A DNA stretch of 64,000 nt from Hahella ganghwensis DSM 17046. GTDB taxonomy: Bacteria; Pseudomonadota; Gammaproteobacteria; Pseudomonadales; Oleiphilaceae. Positions within the stretch are counted from its first letter, which is position 1; each line of letters starts with the position of its first letter. The translations under genes and the position numbers were made by a program. The stretch lies in the NCBI RefSeq assembly GCF_000376785.1, contig NZ_AQXX01000140.1, positions 82,273-146,272 on the forward strand. Reading direction: 5' to 3'. Of the stretch, positions 18,702 through 28,094 are shown piece by piece. A model generated the notes under the pieces. It was not told the DNA's origin, did not search any database, and saw nothing but the letters and a program-made list of their open reading frames with translations.

Positions 18702-18706
18702 GGTTG

Positions 18707-21700
18707 ATGCAATCGACTGAGCGCGGAATCATTCAATGGTTTGCCACCAACCCAGTGGCGGCCAATCTGTTACTTATTACGACGATCGTACTGGGTCTGC
18801 TGTCACTGAGCGAACTGCGCAAGGAAGCCTTTCCCAGCATGGATCCTGACTCGATTTCAGTATCCGTTTCCTACGACGGAGGCGATGCCAAACAGGCTGA
18901 GGAAGGTATTGCACTGAAAGTTGAAGAGGCACTGGAAACCGTGCCGGGCATCAAACGCATCACCTCGACCTCCAATGCCAGTGGCAGCACCATCAGTATC
19001 GAAAAAACCAGTGAATGGGATCTTGATGAACTTCTGGCTGACGTCAAAACTCAGGTCGATGCAATCAACAACCTTCCCTCTGAGGCGGATAACCCTGTTA
19101 TTGAAAAATCGCGGCGCCAGGATCATGCCATCTGGGTACAGCTTTATGGGGACACTGACAGAGGCACATTGCAGGCGCTCGCAGACCGCCTGAAATCGGA
19201 TCTGTTGGCAAAATCAGCCATCAGCGATCTGGCGGTGTCAGGAAAAGCCGACCCCATGCTGTCGATCGAAATAGACGAAGCCCGTCTTCAGGCTTACGGA
19301 TTAAGTATCAGCGACATTGCAGGCGTGATCAACAACGAGTCCTCGTCGGCATTGAGCACCAGTCTTCGCAACAGTGAAAAAACCGTACGTCTGAAAGCTT
19401 CCGAGCAGGCTTCATCCACCCAGGAGTTTGCCAATATACCGCTACTGACCACCGCAGACGGTGCGGTCATCAGAATCGGAGATGTCGCGATGGTCGCGGA
19501 CAGCTTTGAGGATGACACTTTCGTATTGTCCCGTTACAACCAGCAGAATGCGGTCGGTATCCAGATTCTCATGGACGAAAACGGAGACGTTACCAACATC
19601 GTCGAACAGACCCAACAGGTCGTGGAATCCTGGAAGGCCAGTGGCTCTCTGCCAGCGAATGTGGCGCTGGAAACCTGGTATGATAAGAGTACGCTGATCA
19701 AGGATCGACTGACCCTGCTGACCAAAAACGCGATGACCGGCATCGCCATGGTGTTTATCGTTCTCGCCCTGTTTCTCAATCTCCGAGTAGCTTTCTGGGT
19801 GGCAGCAGGCCTGCCGTTTGTGTTCTTCGGAACGCTTTATTTCATGACGGATAACTTCACCGGCCTCACCATTAACGAGATGACCACGTTCGGGTTTATC
19901 ATGGCCCTGGGCATCGTCGTGGATGATGCAGTGGTAGTGGGCGAAAGTATCTACACCACACGTAAAACCGAGGGAGATACGCTGAACAACACCGTCAAAG
20001 GTACTATGAAAGTTGCGGTTCCCACCATCTTTGGTGTTCTCACCACGGTGGCGGCCTTTATGTCCCTCTCTAATGTCTCCGGTAATCTGGGGAAAATTTA
20101 TGCCCAGTTCGCCACCATTGTGGCTATCTGCCTGTTGCTTTCTGTTGTGGAGTCCAAGCTGATTCTGCCTGCTCACCTGGCACATCTGGATACTCATCGT
20201 ACACCCGGACGCGGTTGGAAGGGTCTTTGGAGTCGCATACAACATGGTGCCGACGCCGGTTTGCAATGGTTTAATCAACATGCCTATCAGCCCTTTATTC
20301 GCCTGGCGTTGCGTTTTCGCTATGCAGTGATTCCCCTGTTTCTTGCTATGGCGATACTGGTGGTGGGGCTGCCTTTAAGCGGTAACGTTCGCATTTCCTT
20401 CTTCCCGGGTATCACCGGCGATGTGGTTGCCGCCAATATTGCCATGGAACCGGATGCCAGCTTTGGTCAGACAGAAAAAGCCCTGCTGCAACTGGAACAG
20501 CAAGCTCTCAAGATCGACCAGGAGCTTTTGCTGCAAAGTGGCACCAGTCAGGCTGACACTGAAAGCGGTATCAAGAGTCTGCAAGTAGTCGCTGCCAATG
20601 ATCTTGAAGGAAGAGTACGAGTACAGCTTCATGAAGACACCCCCTATTCCATCAGCGAATCCGGCAAACTCTGGGAACAGAAGGCCGGATTACTTGAAGG
20701 CGTGCGCAAGCTCAACATACTTTCCACTATGGCCATGGTGGATAACCTGCGAGTGGAACTGAAAGCCTGGAACGAAGATTCCGTCATCGCTGCTGGCGAG
20801 CAACTGAAATCCGCTCTCAGCCAGATATCCGGTGTTAGCGGTATCGATGACAATCTGAGTTCAGGGCAACCGCAATACCGTTTCCAACTCACAGAACAGG
20901 GGCGAGCCCTTGGACTGGACACCGCCACTCTCTCGCGCCAGTTGCTACAGGCATTCGGAGGAGAAAGTGTACAACGCTTCCAGCGTGACAAAGACGAAGT
21001 CACCGTTCGCATCCGGTACCCGGAGTCCCAACGCCAGACCTATGCGGATATTGAACAGGCCAGCGTCAGAACCAGTTCCGGTCAAGTGCTGCCGTTAAGC
21101 GCAGTGGCTGACGTGATTCAGGAGTATCAACAAAAGGAGATTACTCGGATAGATGGTTTGCGGGCAGTGACGATCAGCGCCTCCGTGGATAAGGATCAGA
21201 TCTCCTCTAACGAGCTGGTCAGCCAGCTTCAAGCGGAGCTTGTTCCACAACTGAAGAGACAATACCCGGACCTGGATATTCATTTTGGCGGTGAGGCAGA
21301 GGAACAGGCGGAAACCACCAGTTCCATGACCAGCATGTTCCTTATCACGCTGTTGGTCATCTATGCACTGCTGGCTATTCCATTGAAATCCTATGTGCAA
21401 CCGCTTCTGATCATGACCGCCATACCATTTGGGATTGTCGGCGCGATCCTGGGCCACTGGCTGAATGATCTGACCATCAGTATTCTATCCTTAAATGGGG
21501 TACTGGCACTGAGTGGTGTTGTGGTCAACGATAGCTTGCTGTTGGTATCGAGCTTCAACAATCTTACTCGGAAGAATGAGCTTGAGGGTACCAATACGGA
21601 CATACAGGATATTGTTATCGATGCCTGCAGCGGACGCCTGCGAGCAGTTCTGCTAACCTCTATCACGACATTCGCCGGACTGGCACCTCTATTGGGAGAA

Positions 21701-21889
21701 ACTTCCATGCAGGCCCAGTTCCTGATACCGGCTGCCGCCTCATTAGGGTATGGCATCCTGTTCGCCACCTTGATTACACTGGTACTCATCCCGGTTCTAT
21801 TGATGATCAGGGAAGACCGGAGAAAACTACCCCAACGTCTGTGGTCAAAATTCCGGACGGGTCAAGAAGAGGTGAGTAGCACATGTTAA
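18707..21889 (+). CDS. RND multidrug efflux permease (HAE1/AcrB family)
   Basis: This 1060-residue inner-membrane transporter is driven by the proton gradient. Visible features are an N-terminal span (FATNPVAANLLLITTIVLGL), porter-domain sequence PSMDPDSISVSVSYDGGD, the span-4 segment FGFIMALGIVVDDAVVVGES with the conserved acidic pair used in proton relay, a large second periplasmic loop, and C-terminal spans with LSGVVVNDSLLLV. Length is standard. A TTG at 18704 is an alternative start, but the ATG at 18707 is better placed behind GAGGG. The 3' end overlaps the response-regulator gene by seven bases. Confidence 0.95.
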   Translation: MQSTERGIIQWFATNPVAANLLLITTIVLGLLSLSELRKEAFPSMDPDSISVSVSYDGGDAKQAEEGIALKVEEALETVPGIKRITSTSNASGSTISIEKTSEWDLDELLADVKTQVDAINNLPSEADNPVIEKSRRQDHAIWVQLYGDTDRGTLQALADRLKSDLLAKSAISDLAVSGKADPMLSIEIDEARLQAYGLSISDIAGVINNESSSALSTSLRNSEKTVRLKASEQASSTQEFANIPLLTTADGAVIRIGDVAMVADSFEDDTFVLSRYNQQNAVGIQILMDENGDVTNIVEQTQQVVESWKASGSLPANVALETWYDKSTLIKDRLTLLTKNAMTGIAMVFIVLALFLNLRVAFWVAAGLPFVFFGTLYFMTDNFTGLTINEMTTFGFIMALGIVVDDAVVVGESIYTTRKTEGDTLNNTVKGTMKVAVPTIFGVLTTVAAFMSLSNVSGNLGKIYAQFATIVAICLLLSVVESKLILPAHLAHLDTHRTPGRGWKGLWSRIQHGADAGLQWFNQHAYQPFIRLALRFRYAVIPLFLAMAILVVGLPLSGNVRISFFPGITGDVVAANIAMEPDASFGQTEKALLQLEQQALKIDQELLLQSGTSQADTESGIKSLQVVAANDLEGRVRVQLHEDTPYSISESGKLWEQKAGLLEGVRKLNILSTMAMVDNLRVELKAWNEDSVIAAGEQLKSALSQISGVSGIDDNLSSGQPQYRFQLTEQGRALGLDTATLSRQLLQAFGGESVQRFQRDKDEVTVRIRYPESQRQTYADIEQASVRTSSGQVLPLSAVADVIQEYQQKEITRIDGLRAVTISASVDKDQISSNELVSQLQAELVPQLKRQYPDLDIHFGGEAEEQAETTSSMTSMFLITLLVIYALLAIPLKSYVQPLLIMTAIPFGIVGAILGHWLNDLTISILSLNGVLALSGVVVNDSLLLVSSFNNLTRKNELEGTNTDIQDIVIDACSGRLRAVLLTSITTFAGLAPLLGETSMQAQFLIPAAASLGYGILFATLITLVLIPVLLMIREDRRKLPQRLWSKFRTGQEEVSSTC

Positions 21890-22590
21890 CCGATAGCCAA
21901 CTGGATGTACTCCTGGTAGAGGATGATCTGGATCTTGCTGCCACCATTGTGGATTACCTGGAACTGGAATCGATTCTCTGTGACCACGCCGCCAACGGTG
22001 TGGCAGGCCTTTCCCTGATCCGCCAAAACCGCTACCAGGCCATTATCCTGGATATCAATCTGCCGCGTATGAATGGCCTCTCAGTGTGCGAAGCCATGCG
22101 CACTGAGGGCATTGATACACCGGTGATCATGCTCACTGCCAGAGACAGTCTCGACGATAAACTGGAAGGCTTTGGTTCCGGGGCGGACGATTATCTGGTG
22201 AAACCCTTTGCCATGGAGGAGCTGGTGGTCCGGGTCCGTACGCTGTCAAAGCGCCGTAGTGGTCAGGTCAACAGATTTCAGGTGGCAGACCTTGAAGTCG
22301 ACCTTCAGCACAAACAGGCCCGGCGTGGGGAGAGAACACTAAAACTTTCCCCCATCGCCTTTCGCATATTGGAAGTCCTGGCCAGATCAAGCCCGAACCC
22401 TGTCAGCCGGGAACAATTGGTACAGTCGGTCTGGGGTGAGGATCCCCCCGACAGTAACAGCCTGAAAGTTCACATGCATCACTTGAGAAAACAGGTCGAC
22501 GACAATACCTCTGCCAACCTGATTCATACCATCAGCAGCGTGGGCTTTGCGCTGAAAGACCCGACGACCACATCCAGTTCCGGTGAATAG
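21883..22590 (+). CDS. OmpR-family response regulator
   Basis: This 235-residue two-component regulator has a receiver domain (VEDD at 12-15, phosphoacceptor aspartate near residue 57 in IILDINLP, LTARDS and the lysine in VKPFAMEEL) and a C-terminal winged helix (residues about 135-225, ending NLIHTISSVGFAL). It overlaps the efflux pump gene and the following kinase gene, so it is part of the same transcript. The 11-bp-spaced TTAACCCC repeat at 16090 is its most likely target. This order resembles envelope-stress or antimicrobial-sensing pump operons. Confidence 0.94.
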   Translation: MLTDSQLDVLLVEDDLDLAATIVDYLELESILCDHAANGVAGLSLIRQNRYQAIILDINLPRMNGLSVCEAMRTEGIDTPVIMLTARDSLDDKLEGFGSGADDYLVKPFAMEELVVRVRTLSKRRSGQVNRFQVADLEVDLQHKQARRGERTLKLSPIAFRILEVLARSSPNPVSREQLVQSVWGEDPPDSNSLKVHMHHLRKQVDDNTSANLIHTISSVGFALKDPTTTSSSGE

Positions 22591-22597
22591 AGTTTCC

Positions 22598-23872
22598 ATG
22601 AAAATCCGATTAAGCCTGCGTTTATATGTTCTGGGCACCCTGCTGTTCCTGATTAGCAGTCTGGCCGCCGTATACTCGGTTCTCACCGTTCAATACTTCA
22701 TCCAGGGCCTGGATGCCATCACCCAGCGAACCATGGTGGAAGTTGCCAACAGTGTTGCGCTGGATGAGGCTGGTCATGCCCAATTACTGGGTTTCCATGT
22801 TACCAACAGCGTCGACAATATTCCTGACGACATTCTCCAGCATATCCCCACAGCGCCTCAGGCCCCATTTGAGTTCAAGAAAAAAATTCTCCAGAGTTCA
22901 CTGTTCACCCGGCCGGATGGCGCTTATTTTCTGATGCTGGTAGAAACCATGGACAATGAACAGCGTTATGTGTCGAGGGCTCTGACCGAAGAAATGCCCA
23001 GGATCATGCCGCCTCCTATGAGAATCAACCCGATTACCGGTTCGATTCTCATGGCGGTAACAGTGATTCTGGTCTTCGTACTACTTCTGTTTTTCATCAT
23101 GCGCTCGGTTGCCAATCCTGTGGAGAACCTACGTCACTGGGCGAGATCCCTGACACCGGAACGATTGCGTCAACCGGCTCCGGATTTTAGATACAGCGAG
23201 CTCAATTCATTGGCAGACCTGGTCAGAAACAGCTTATTGTCAGTCCAGCAGGCCCTGGAACGAGAGCACGACTTCCTGCGTCACGCCAGCCATGAACTGC
23301 GAACGCCGATTGCGACTGTACGCAGCAATATTGAGCTGCTGAAAAAGATTAATCCCACCCCGTCGGAGAAAGAGGGCAAAGTGATTGACCGTATCGAGCG
23401 GGCCAGCTCAACCATGAGCCATCTCACCGAAACCCTGCTCTGGCTGAGTCGCGACGTGGACGGCCCGTTACCGGAAGAACCTGTAGAGTTGAACACGCTG
23501 GTGGAACAGATCAGCCATGACCTGGCCTACCTGCTACAGGGAAAATCAGTGTTTGTACACACCCAGACAAGCCCCATGGTGATCCCTCTTCCCAGGATTG
23601 CTGCTCAGATTATGTTGGCGAATCTGATCCGCAATGCCTTCCAGCACACTCAGAATGGCGAGGTCTGGATCGATCAGAAAGGGGAGCTGGTCACGATTAT
23701 TAATCGCAACCAATCAGCGGAAACAGACGAAACCAATGAACTTGGTTTCGGTCTTGGGCTGGATCTGACCCGCAAACTGGCGGAGCGCTTTGACTGGCAC
23801 TACCAGAACCAAAGCACCCCATGCGGTCACGAAGTGGTGCTGCGTTTTATTGCCTCCAAAACGGTCGACTAG
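22598..23872 (+). CDS. Membrane sensor histidine kinase
   Basis: About 424 residues. Two spans (residues about 9-30 and 148-168) enclose a periplasmic sensor of about 115 residues, followed by a HAMP-like linker. The H-box FLRHASHELRTPIATVRSNI places the phosphorylated histidine near residue 232. The ATP-binding half has LANLIRNAFQHT (N-box) and the G-box segment GFGLGLDLTRKLAERF. A GTG at 22583 overlapping the regulator stop is an alternative start; the ATG at 22598 gives a normal kinase N-terminus. It should phosphorylate the adjacent response regulator. The 3' end overlaps the convergent lipoprotein gene by four bases. Confidence 0.92.
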   Translation: MKIRLSLRLYVLGTLLFLISSLAAVYSVLTVQYFIQGLDAITQRTMVEVANSVALDEAGHAQLLGFHVTNSVDNIPDDILQHIPTAPQAPFEFKKKILQSSLFTRPDGAYFLMLVETMDNEQRYVSRALTEEMPRIMPPPMRINPITGSILMAVTVILVFVLLLFFIMRSVANPVENLRHWARSLTPERLRQPAPDFRYSELNSLADLVRNSLLSVQQALEREHDFLRHASHELRTPIATVRSNIELLKKINPTPSEKEGKVIDRIERASSTMSHLTETLLWLSRDVDGPLPEEPVELNTLVEQISHDLAYLLQGKSVFVHTQTSPMVIPLPRIAAQIMLANLIRNAFQHTQNGEVWIDQKGELVTIINRNQSAETDETNELGFGLGLDLTRKLAERFDWHYQNQSTPCGHEVVLRFIASKTVD

Positions 23873-24528
23873 CTTTCGCCGCCTTCACCACCTTCGACCC
23901 GTATTTCCACCCGCCGATTCAGGGGCTTTTTGGTCGGATCAGCAACATCATCGTAGGCTGGCTGAGTTTCGCCGTAACCCAGTGACTGCATACGCCCTCC
24001 ATCAATCCCCTGTTTCTGGAAAGCTCCCTGAACGCTTAATGCCCGCTGTTCCGACAACCATTGGTTGTAGGAAGCGCTGCCGTCGGTGTCGGTATGCCCT
24101 TCAATGTAGACCAGCGTATCAGGTGACTGCTTGATCACATCCGCCACCTGATTCAGGGTGTTCGCAGAATTCCGGGAAATATTGGCGCTACCGGATTCGA
24201 AATTCACCGCGTTGCTGTCCATCGTGACACAGTATGCCTGGCGGTTTGGATCATTCGCCACACACTCCCTGGCCTCCACGTTCTCAATCGTCTGTATCTC
24301 CTCCAACTGGCTGCGCAAATAGAGGTAGGTGATCCCCCCGGCCACGACGGCGGCCCCGACACATTCCTTATCCGTGCCGCCCATCGCTTTACACAATGCA
24401 CCAGTGATAACTGCCGTACCGGCAGCAGTACCGCCTGGATTATCTTTCATCGTCTCACACCCGGTCAGGGCCAACATGGTGGTCGCAATAATAAGTGTTT
24501 TCAGTCTGAATGCAGTGTTCTTCAACAT
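23869..24528 (-). CDS. OmpA-family outer-membrane lipoprotein
   Basis: This 219-residue protein starts with a lipoprotein signal (lipobox L-T-G-C, residues 21-24), then a short glycine-rich hydrophobic segment (GTAAGTAVITGALCKAMGG), and ends with an OmpA-like peptidoglycan-binding domain (residues about 110-210): VNFESGSANISRNSANTLNQ, YIEGHTDTDGSASYNQWLSE and PLNRRVEIRV. The conserved aspartate and arginine that grip diaminopimelate are present. It would tether the outer membrane to the cell wall. It stands alone, convergent with the kinase gene, with a tandem repeat upstream of its start. Confidence 0.9.
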   Translation of the reverse strand: MLKNTAFRLKTLIIATTMLALTGCETMKDNPGGTAAGTAVITGALCKAMGGTDKECVGAAVVAGGITYLYLRSQLEEIQTIENVEARECVANDPNRQAYCVTMDSNAVNFESGSANISRNSANTLNQVADVIKQSPDTLVYIEGHTDTDGSASYNQWLSEQRALSVQGAFQKQGIDGGRMQSLGYGETQPAYDDVADPTKKPLNRRVEIRVEGGEGGES

Positions 24529-24552
24529 CTCATAATTCCTTGATCTATCTCT

Positions 24553-24600
24553 GGTTACACTAGCCTCTGTTCACATTAGGATCTGTTCACACTGGGCCTG
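24553..24600. repeat. Degenerate 16-bp tandem repeat, three units
   Basis: Units 24553-24568, 24569-24584 and 24585-24600 share the GTTCACA(T/C)TAGG pattern (about 10-11 of 16 positions between neighbours). It lies between the OmpA-like gene start and the kinase gene stop. Confidence 0.6.
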
Positions 24601-24607
24601 TTCTGAC

Positions 24608-26746
24608 TCATTGAATACGAATGACATGAGGCTTCTCTTCAAAGTAGTAGAAACACGCCTTTCCCTGATCAGCAACAGCTCCGTTTGTTATATAAGTATA
24701 TTCCTGCCAGCCAAAGCTGCCTCGAATTTCATAACAATTTGATGTGGAGCACAGATTCCGGAATGGATCAGACGCGCCCACCCGGCGTATCGCATTGGGC
24801 TGAACGGTAAAACGTCCCAGTTTTATTCTGAAATTTGATCCGGTATTGCCAGTATCCACATAAACCCGCCCGGTAAGCGCTGCAGCTCTATTGGACAATT
24901 GCTTACACTGACGCCATTTCTGCTGTTGAGCGAGGAGTTTTTGCTCCTCTTCTCGACGCTGCTGTTCAAGGCGCTCCTGTTGGAGACGTTCCTGCTCAAG
25001 GCGTTGCTGTTCCTTACGGGCTTCCTCTCGTATCGCCTCCTGGCGAAGTGCTTCATTCAGCAAGGATTGCACCTGACTAACATAACTGCCATTCGGGAAC
25101 TGTCTCAGATAGGCTTTTAAGTCTTCAATCTTCCCGCTATTGTGCCCTTGCTCATAGGCCACCTGCTCTTCCCGGGATATGACGGACTCCAATGCAAAGT
25201 GTTTGCTCACGGCTTTATCGACTATGCGAATCGTGGTACTGACAGACTTAAAACCCTTTTTACTGATCTGCAGCGCATATTCTCCTTCAGGTAAGCGCAT
25301 CCCTCTGACGTAAGGCTCCTGAGTATCCGCTAAAATGATCTCTGCATTGTCAGGCTCTGTGGTGACAGTCAACGCATACTCAGGCACCGGAGGATCTGGT
25401 TTTACCGGCTCGTCCTCTCGCACAGGCTCTGTCACCGGATCTGGGACTTGCTCCGATTTTTCTGGCACAACCTGATCAGGCACCAGGGAGTCCGTTCCAT
25501 CCGATTGTTTGGAAGTTTGCAGAAAACCAGCAATAAAATCCGGAAGTAAAAAAACTGCTCTCCCGCCATATCCCACAACAACCACCGCCGCAATAGCGAC
25601 ACACACAACCCCCAGCGCCCAGGGCCAGAATGAACGCCCATTTCCATCACCTTGGTTTCCGCTTTCCTGTTTGGATTGCTTGTGAGATTGTTTACCTGGC
25701 TGCGCTTTTACAGCCCCTTTGTTATCCGCAGGTCTGGCAAGGGTGGCGGTCTGATCCGAGTCTGCCGCCTGTATAGCAGAGGCTGACATTAACCGGGTGC
25801 CATCGGCGTCTGCTTTGCGGGTCTTATCATCATTTTCGTCGCTGGCAGTTTTGCTCTGCGAAGGCTCCCAGTCTTCCCCCGCCGCCAGCATGTCTGCCCA
25901 TTCCTCAAGCGTTTGGGGGCGATCGGTTGGCGCGACGGCCAGGGCAGTATCAATCGCCTGCAGAAAAATCGGACTCCCCTGATTCGGCGCAACTTCTTCC
26001 AGAGGCTTCAGATGATCCCCCACCACCCGATCTGACGCATCTTCCGGCTTTATCTGAGTCAGACAGTAATAGGCCACCGCCCCCAGTGCATAGATATCCG
26101 ACCAGGGGCCGACCTTGCTCTTGCTGCTGTATTGCTCGATGGGGGCATAACCAGGCGTGATAATGGTGGTAATTGAACGGCTTTTGGCCCCCAAGGCCTG
26201 ACGCGCGGCACCAAAGTCGATAAGCACCGGTTGGCCGTTATTTCGGATCAGGATATTGTCAGGCTTAATGTCCCGGTGAAGAATCTCGGCATTATGAACA
26301 TCAGACAATCCATCCAGAATAGGTAACAAAAGCGGCATTAGCGCGCGCTGGTCAAGCCTCCCCTGTTCCTTGATCATTTTACGCAGGGTTTTCCCCTCAA
26401 CGTACTCCATCACGATATAGGCTGTGCCGTTGGCATCGAAATACCGGTATACCTGAACGATATAGGGGTTCTGGAAACGTGCCAGAGTGCGGGCTTCATT
26501 GATAAAGGCATTCAGTCCCCACTCGAAAGCCTCTTTCGTCGACTCGGTTCGGGGATAAACTGTTGCATCCGTTGCCCGAACAGCAAAGTCAACGGGCAGA
26601 TATTCCTTGATCGCAACCCGCTTCTGCAGGTTTTCGTCGAACGCCAGATAGGTCAGGCCAAATCCACCTTCTCCCAGTAACGATTCGATCCGGTACTCCG
26701 CAATTTTGGTACCGGTCGCCAGGAAATGGTTGCTATGCTCAGTCAC
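24608..26746 (-). CDS. Membrane-anchored Ser/Thr protein kinase with PEGA domain
   Basis: This 712-residue eukaryote-like kinase has a full catalytic domain (residues about 15-285): glycine loop GEGGFG, Lys47 in VAIKEYLP, HRDIKPDN with catalytic Asp159, DFG at 177-179 and TPGYAPIEQY. After a charged linker there is a single span (WALGVVCVAIAAVVVVGYGG), then a periplasmic part with a PEGA-like domain (EYALTVTTEPDNAEIIL...EGEYALQISKKGFKSVS), a Glu/Gln/Arg coiled coil and a cysteine-containing C-terminal domain. It overlaps the upstream phosphatase gene by eight bases, so the pair is co-expressed and antagonistic. Similar pairs regulate type VI secretion (PpkA/PppA); that link is inference here. 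Confidence 0.9.
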   Translation of the reverse strand: MTEHSNHFLATGTKIAEYRIESLLGEGGFGLTYLAFDENLQKRVAIKEYLPVDFAVRATDATVYPRTESTKEAFEWGLNAFINEARTLARFQNPYIVQVYRYFDANGTAYIVMEYVEGKTLRKMIKEQGRLDQRALMPLLLPILDGLSDVHNAEILHRDIKPDNILIRNNGQPVLIDFGAARQALGAKSRSITTIITPGYAPIEQYSSKSKVGPWSDIYALGAVAYYCLTQIKPEDASDRVVGDHLKPLEEVAPNQGSPIFLQAIDTALAVAPTDRPQTLEEWADMLAAGEDWEPSQSKTASDENDDKTRKADADGTRLMSASAIQAADSDQTATLARPADNKGAVKAQPGKQSHKQSKQESGNQGDGNGRSFWPWALGVVCVAIAAVVVVGYGGRAVFLLPDFIAGFLQTSKQSDGTDSLVPDQVVPEKSEQVPDPVTEPVREDEPVKPDPPVPEYALTVTTEPDNAEIILADTQEPYVRGMRLPEGEYALQISKKGFKSVSTTIRIVDKAVSKHFALESVISREEQVAYEQGHNSGKIEDLKAYLRQFPNGSYVSQVQSLLNEALRQEAIREEARKEQQRLEQERLQQERLEQQRREEEQKLLAQQQKWRQCKQLSNRAAALTGRVYVDTGNTGSNFRIKLGRFTVQPNAIRRVGASDPFRNLCSTSNCYEIRGSFGWQEYTYITNGAVADQGKACFYYFEEKPHVIRIQ

Positions 26747-27686
26747 TGAATACCCCCGTGACGATCGCGATTAAAACCAATAACACCACTATGCCCAGTC
26801 CATACCATAGCCCATTCGGGCCAGGCAGCTTCCATCCAGCTGAGGAAGCAGAACTTCGCTGTTGAGGAACCTCTTTCAACTGGCGGTGACCTGTCCCATA
26901 GGGCGAAAGAGTATTCCACGCAGGTGCAGAGACTCTTATCAGGATAGCACTGGCATTGTCCTGTTCCTCGAAATTCATCATTTCTATCTGCTGCATCAAT
27001 TCATTCAGTATCCGCTGGCAACTGTCCGATGGACTGCTGATGAGAAGATCCCGAATGCATTCATCAGATAAAGACTCCACACCGTCACTGGCCAGCATCA
27101 GTAAATCTCCGGGAACAAGCTCCAGAGGCTTCTCCACAAGATCCACCAGGCGGATATCTTCCCCATTGACCGCCGAACGCAGAACATGTCGCTTGATATC
27201 ACTATCCGCCGACGCCTGGCTCATTTGCCCCAGATCCACCATGCGCTGAAATACCGGCGCCATCGAATGATCTTCATTCAAACGAGTTAACTGCCCTTTC
27301 CGAATCAACCAGAGTGGAGAATCGCCGATACTCACCCACCAGATCTGGTTTTCCTCCAGCCACACCGCCACCAGTGTTGATCCCATGCTTTTTTTGTCCG
27401 GACGCTGGGCAATATATTCTGCCAACGCCAGGTTTGCCTCGTTGACCGCTGTCGCCAGACGCTCCCTGATTTCGATGGAATGGGCACGGAAGCTAGCAAC
27501 AAAGTGATCACAGATCAGTTGGCTGGCCACTGCACCGTCTGCGTGTCCCCCCATGCCGTCACAGAGCACGTAGAGATGACCCCGCCTTCCTTCTCCGGAG
27601 GGAAGATCAGCCACAACCTGATAGCAGTCCTCCTGGTAGGATCGGGCACCGTTAATCTGGGCAACTGAACACTCAATGCTGTTCAT
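26739..27686 (-). CDS. PP2C-family Ser/Thr protein phosphatase, tail-anchored
   Basis: This 315-residue phosphatase has the metal-dependent PPM/PP2C core: GARSYQEDCYQV, YVLCDGMGGHADGAVAS, GSTLVAVW, LMLASDGVESLSD and a final EEQDNASAILIRV, which together supply the aspartates that bind two Mn/Mg ions. A C-terminal span (YGLGIVVLLVLIAIVTGVF) anchors it in the membrane, which is not universal in the family. It precedes and overlaps the kinase gene and should reverse the kinase's phosphorylations at the membrane. Confidence 0.92.
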   Translation of the reverse strand: MNSIECSVAQINGARSYQEDCYQVVADLPSGEGRRGHLYVLCDGMGGHADGAVASQLICDHFVASFRAHSIEIRERLATAVNEANLALAEYIAQRPDKKSMGSTLVAVWLEENQIWWVSIGDSPLWLIRKGQLTRLNEDHSMAPVFQRMVDLGQMSQASADSDIKRHVLRSAVNGEDIRLVDLVEKPLELVPGDLLMLASDGVESLSDECIRDLLISSPSDSCQRILNELMQQIEMMNFEEQDNASAILIRVSAPAWNTLSPYGTGHRQLKEVPQQRSSASSAGWKLPGPNGLWYGLGIVVLLVLIAIVTGVFSD

Positions 27687-28094
27687 TAACTGTCAACGTC
27701 CTCTTGCCACCGATGTTCCCGGCTCCGAACAAAACATCACGTGGCTGTTGTGTCAGATTGATTGTCATCACGCTTTCATTACGACTTCCTGTCCCGGCCA
27801 ATTATCGTTCAGCGACTCTCGGGGAGTCTTTGAAAAACGTTGGTGAGGCGGTCATTGCTTGTCACCCTAATGAAAACCCAAGTCGTTTTTCAGAGGCTCC
27901 TTCGTTTTTTGCAGTTACATAACTTTAGTCCAGCCCCGGCATAAGCAGTATTTTTCAAACTCATACTCAAAGCCTGGCAACAGATTGGGGCAACCTATTT
28001 CATTCAAATTCCGGCACAATCATACAGGCTTCCCGATATCTTCTATACTGAGTGAATGGGCCACGCAAAAGGATGACTTAGGAAAGCGGACACC
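27687..28094. other. Divergent intergenic region with a possible -10 box
   Basis: This 408-bp gap lies between the phosphatase and the GTPase operon and must carry both promoters. TATACT at 28044-28049 is a plausible -10 for the GTPase operon, about 46 bp before its start, but no good -35 accompanies it. A short open frame at 27704-27922 has no ribosome site and no recognisable sequence and is not called. Confidence 0.45.

Noticed and set aside
18704..18706. TTG as start of the RND pump
   Set aside because: The ATG three bases downstream has better ribosome-site spacing.
27704..27922. A 72-codon frame upstream of the GTPase operon
   Set aside because: Lies in a divergent promoter region with no ribosome site or family resemblance.
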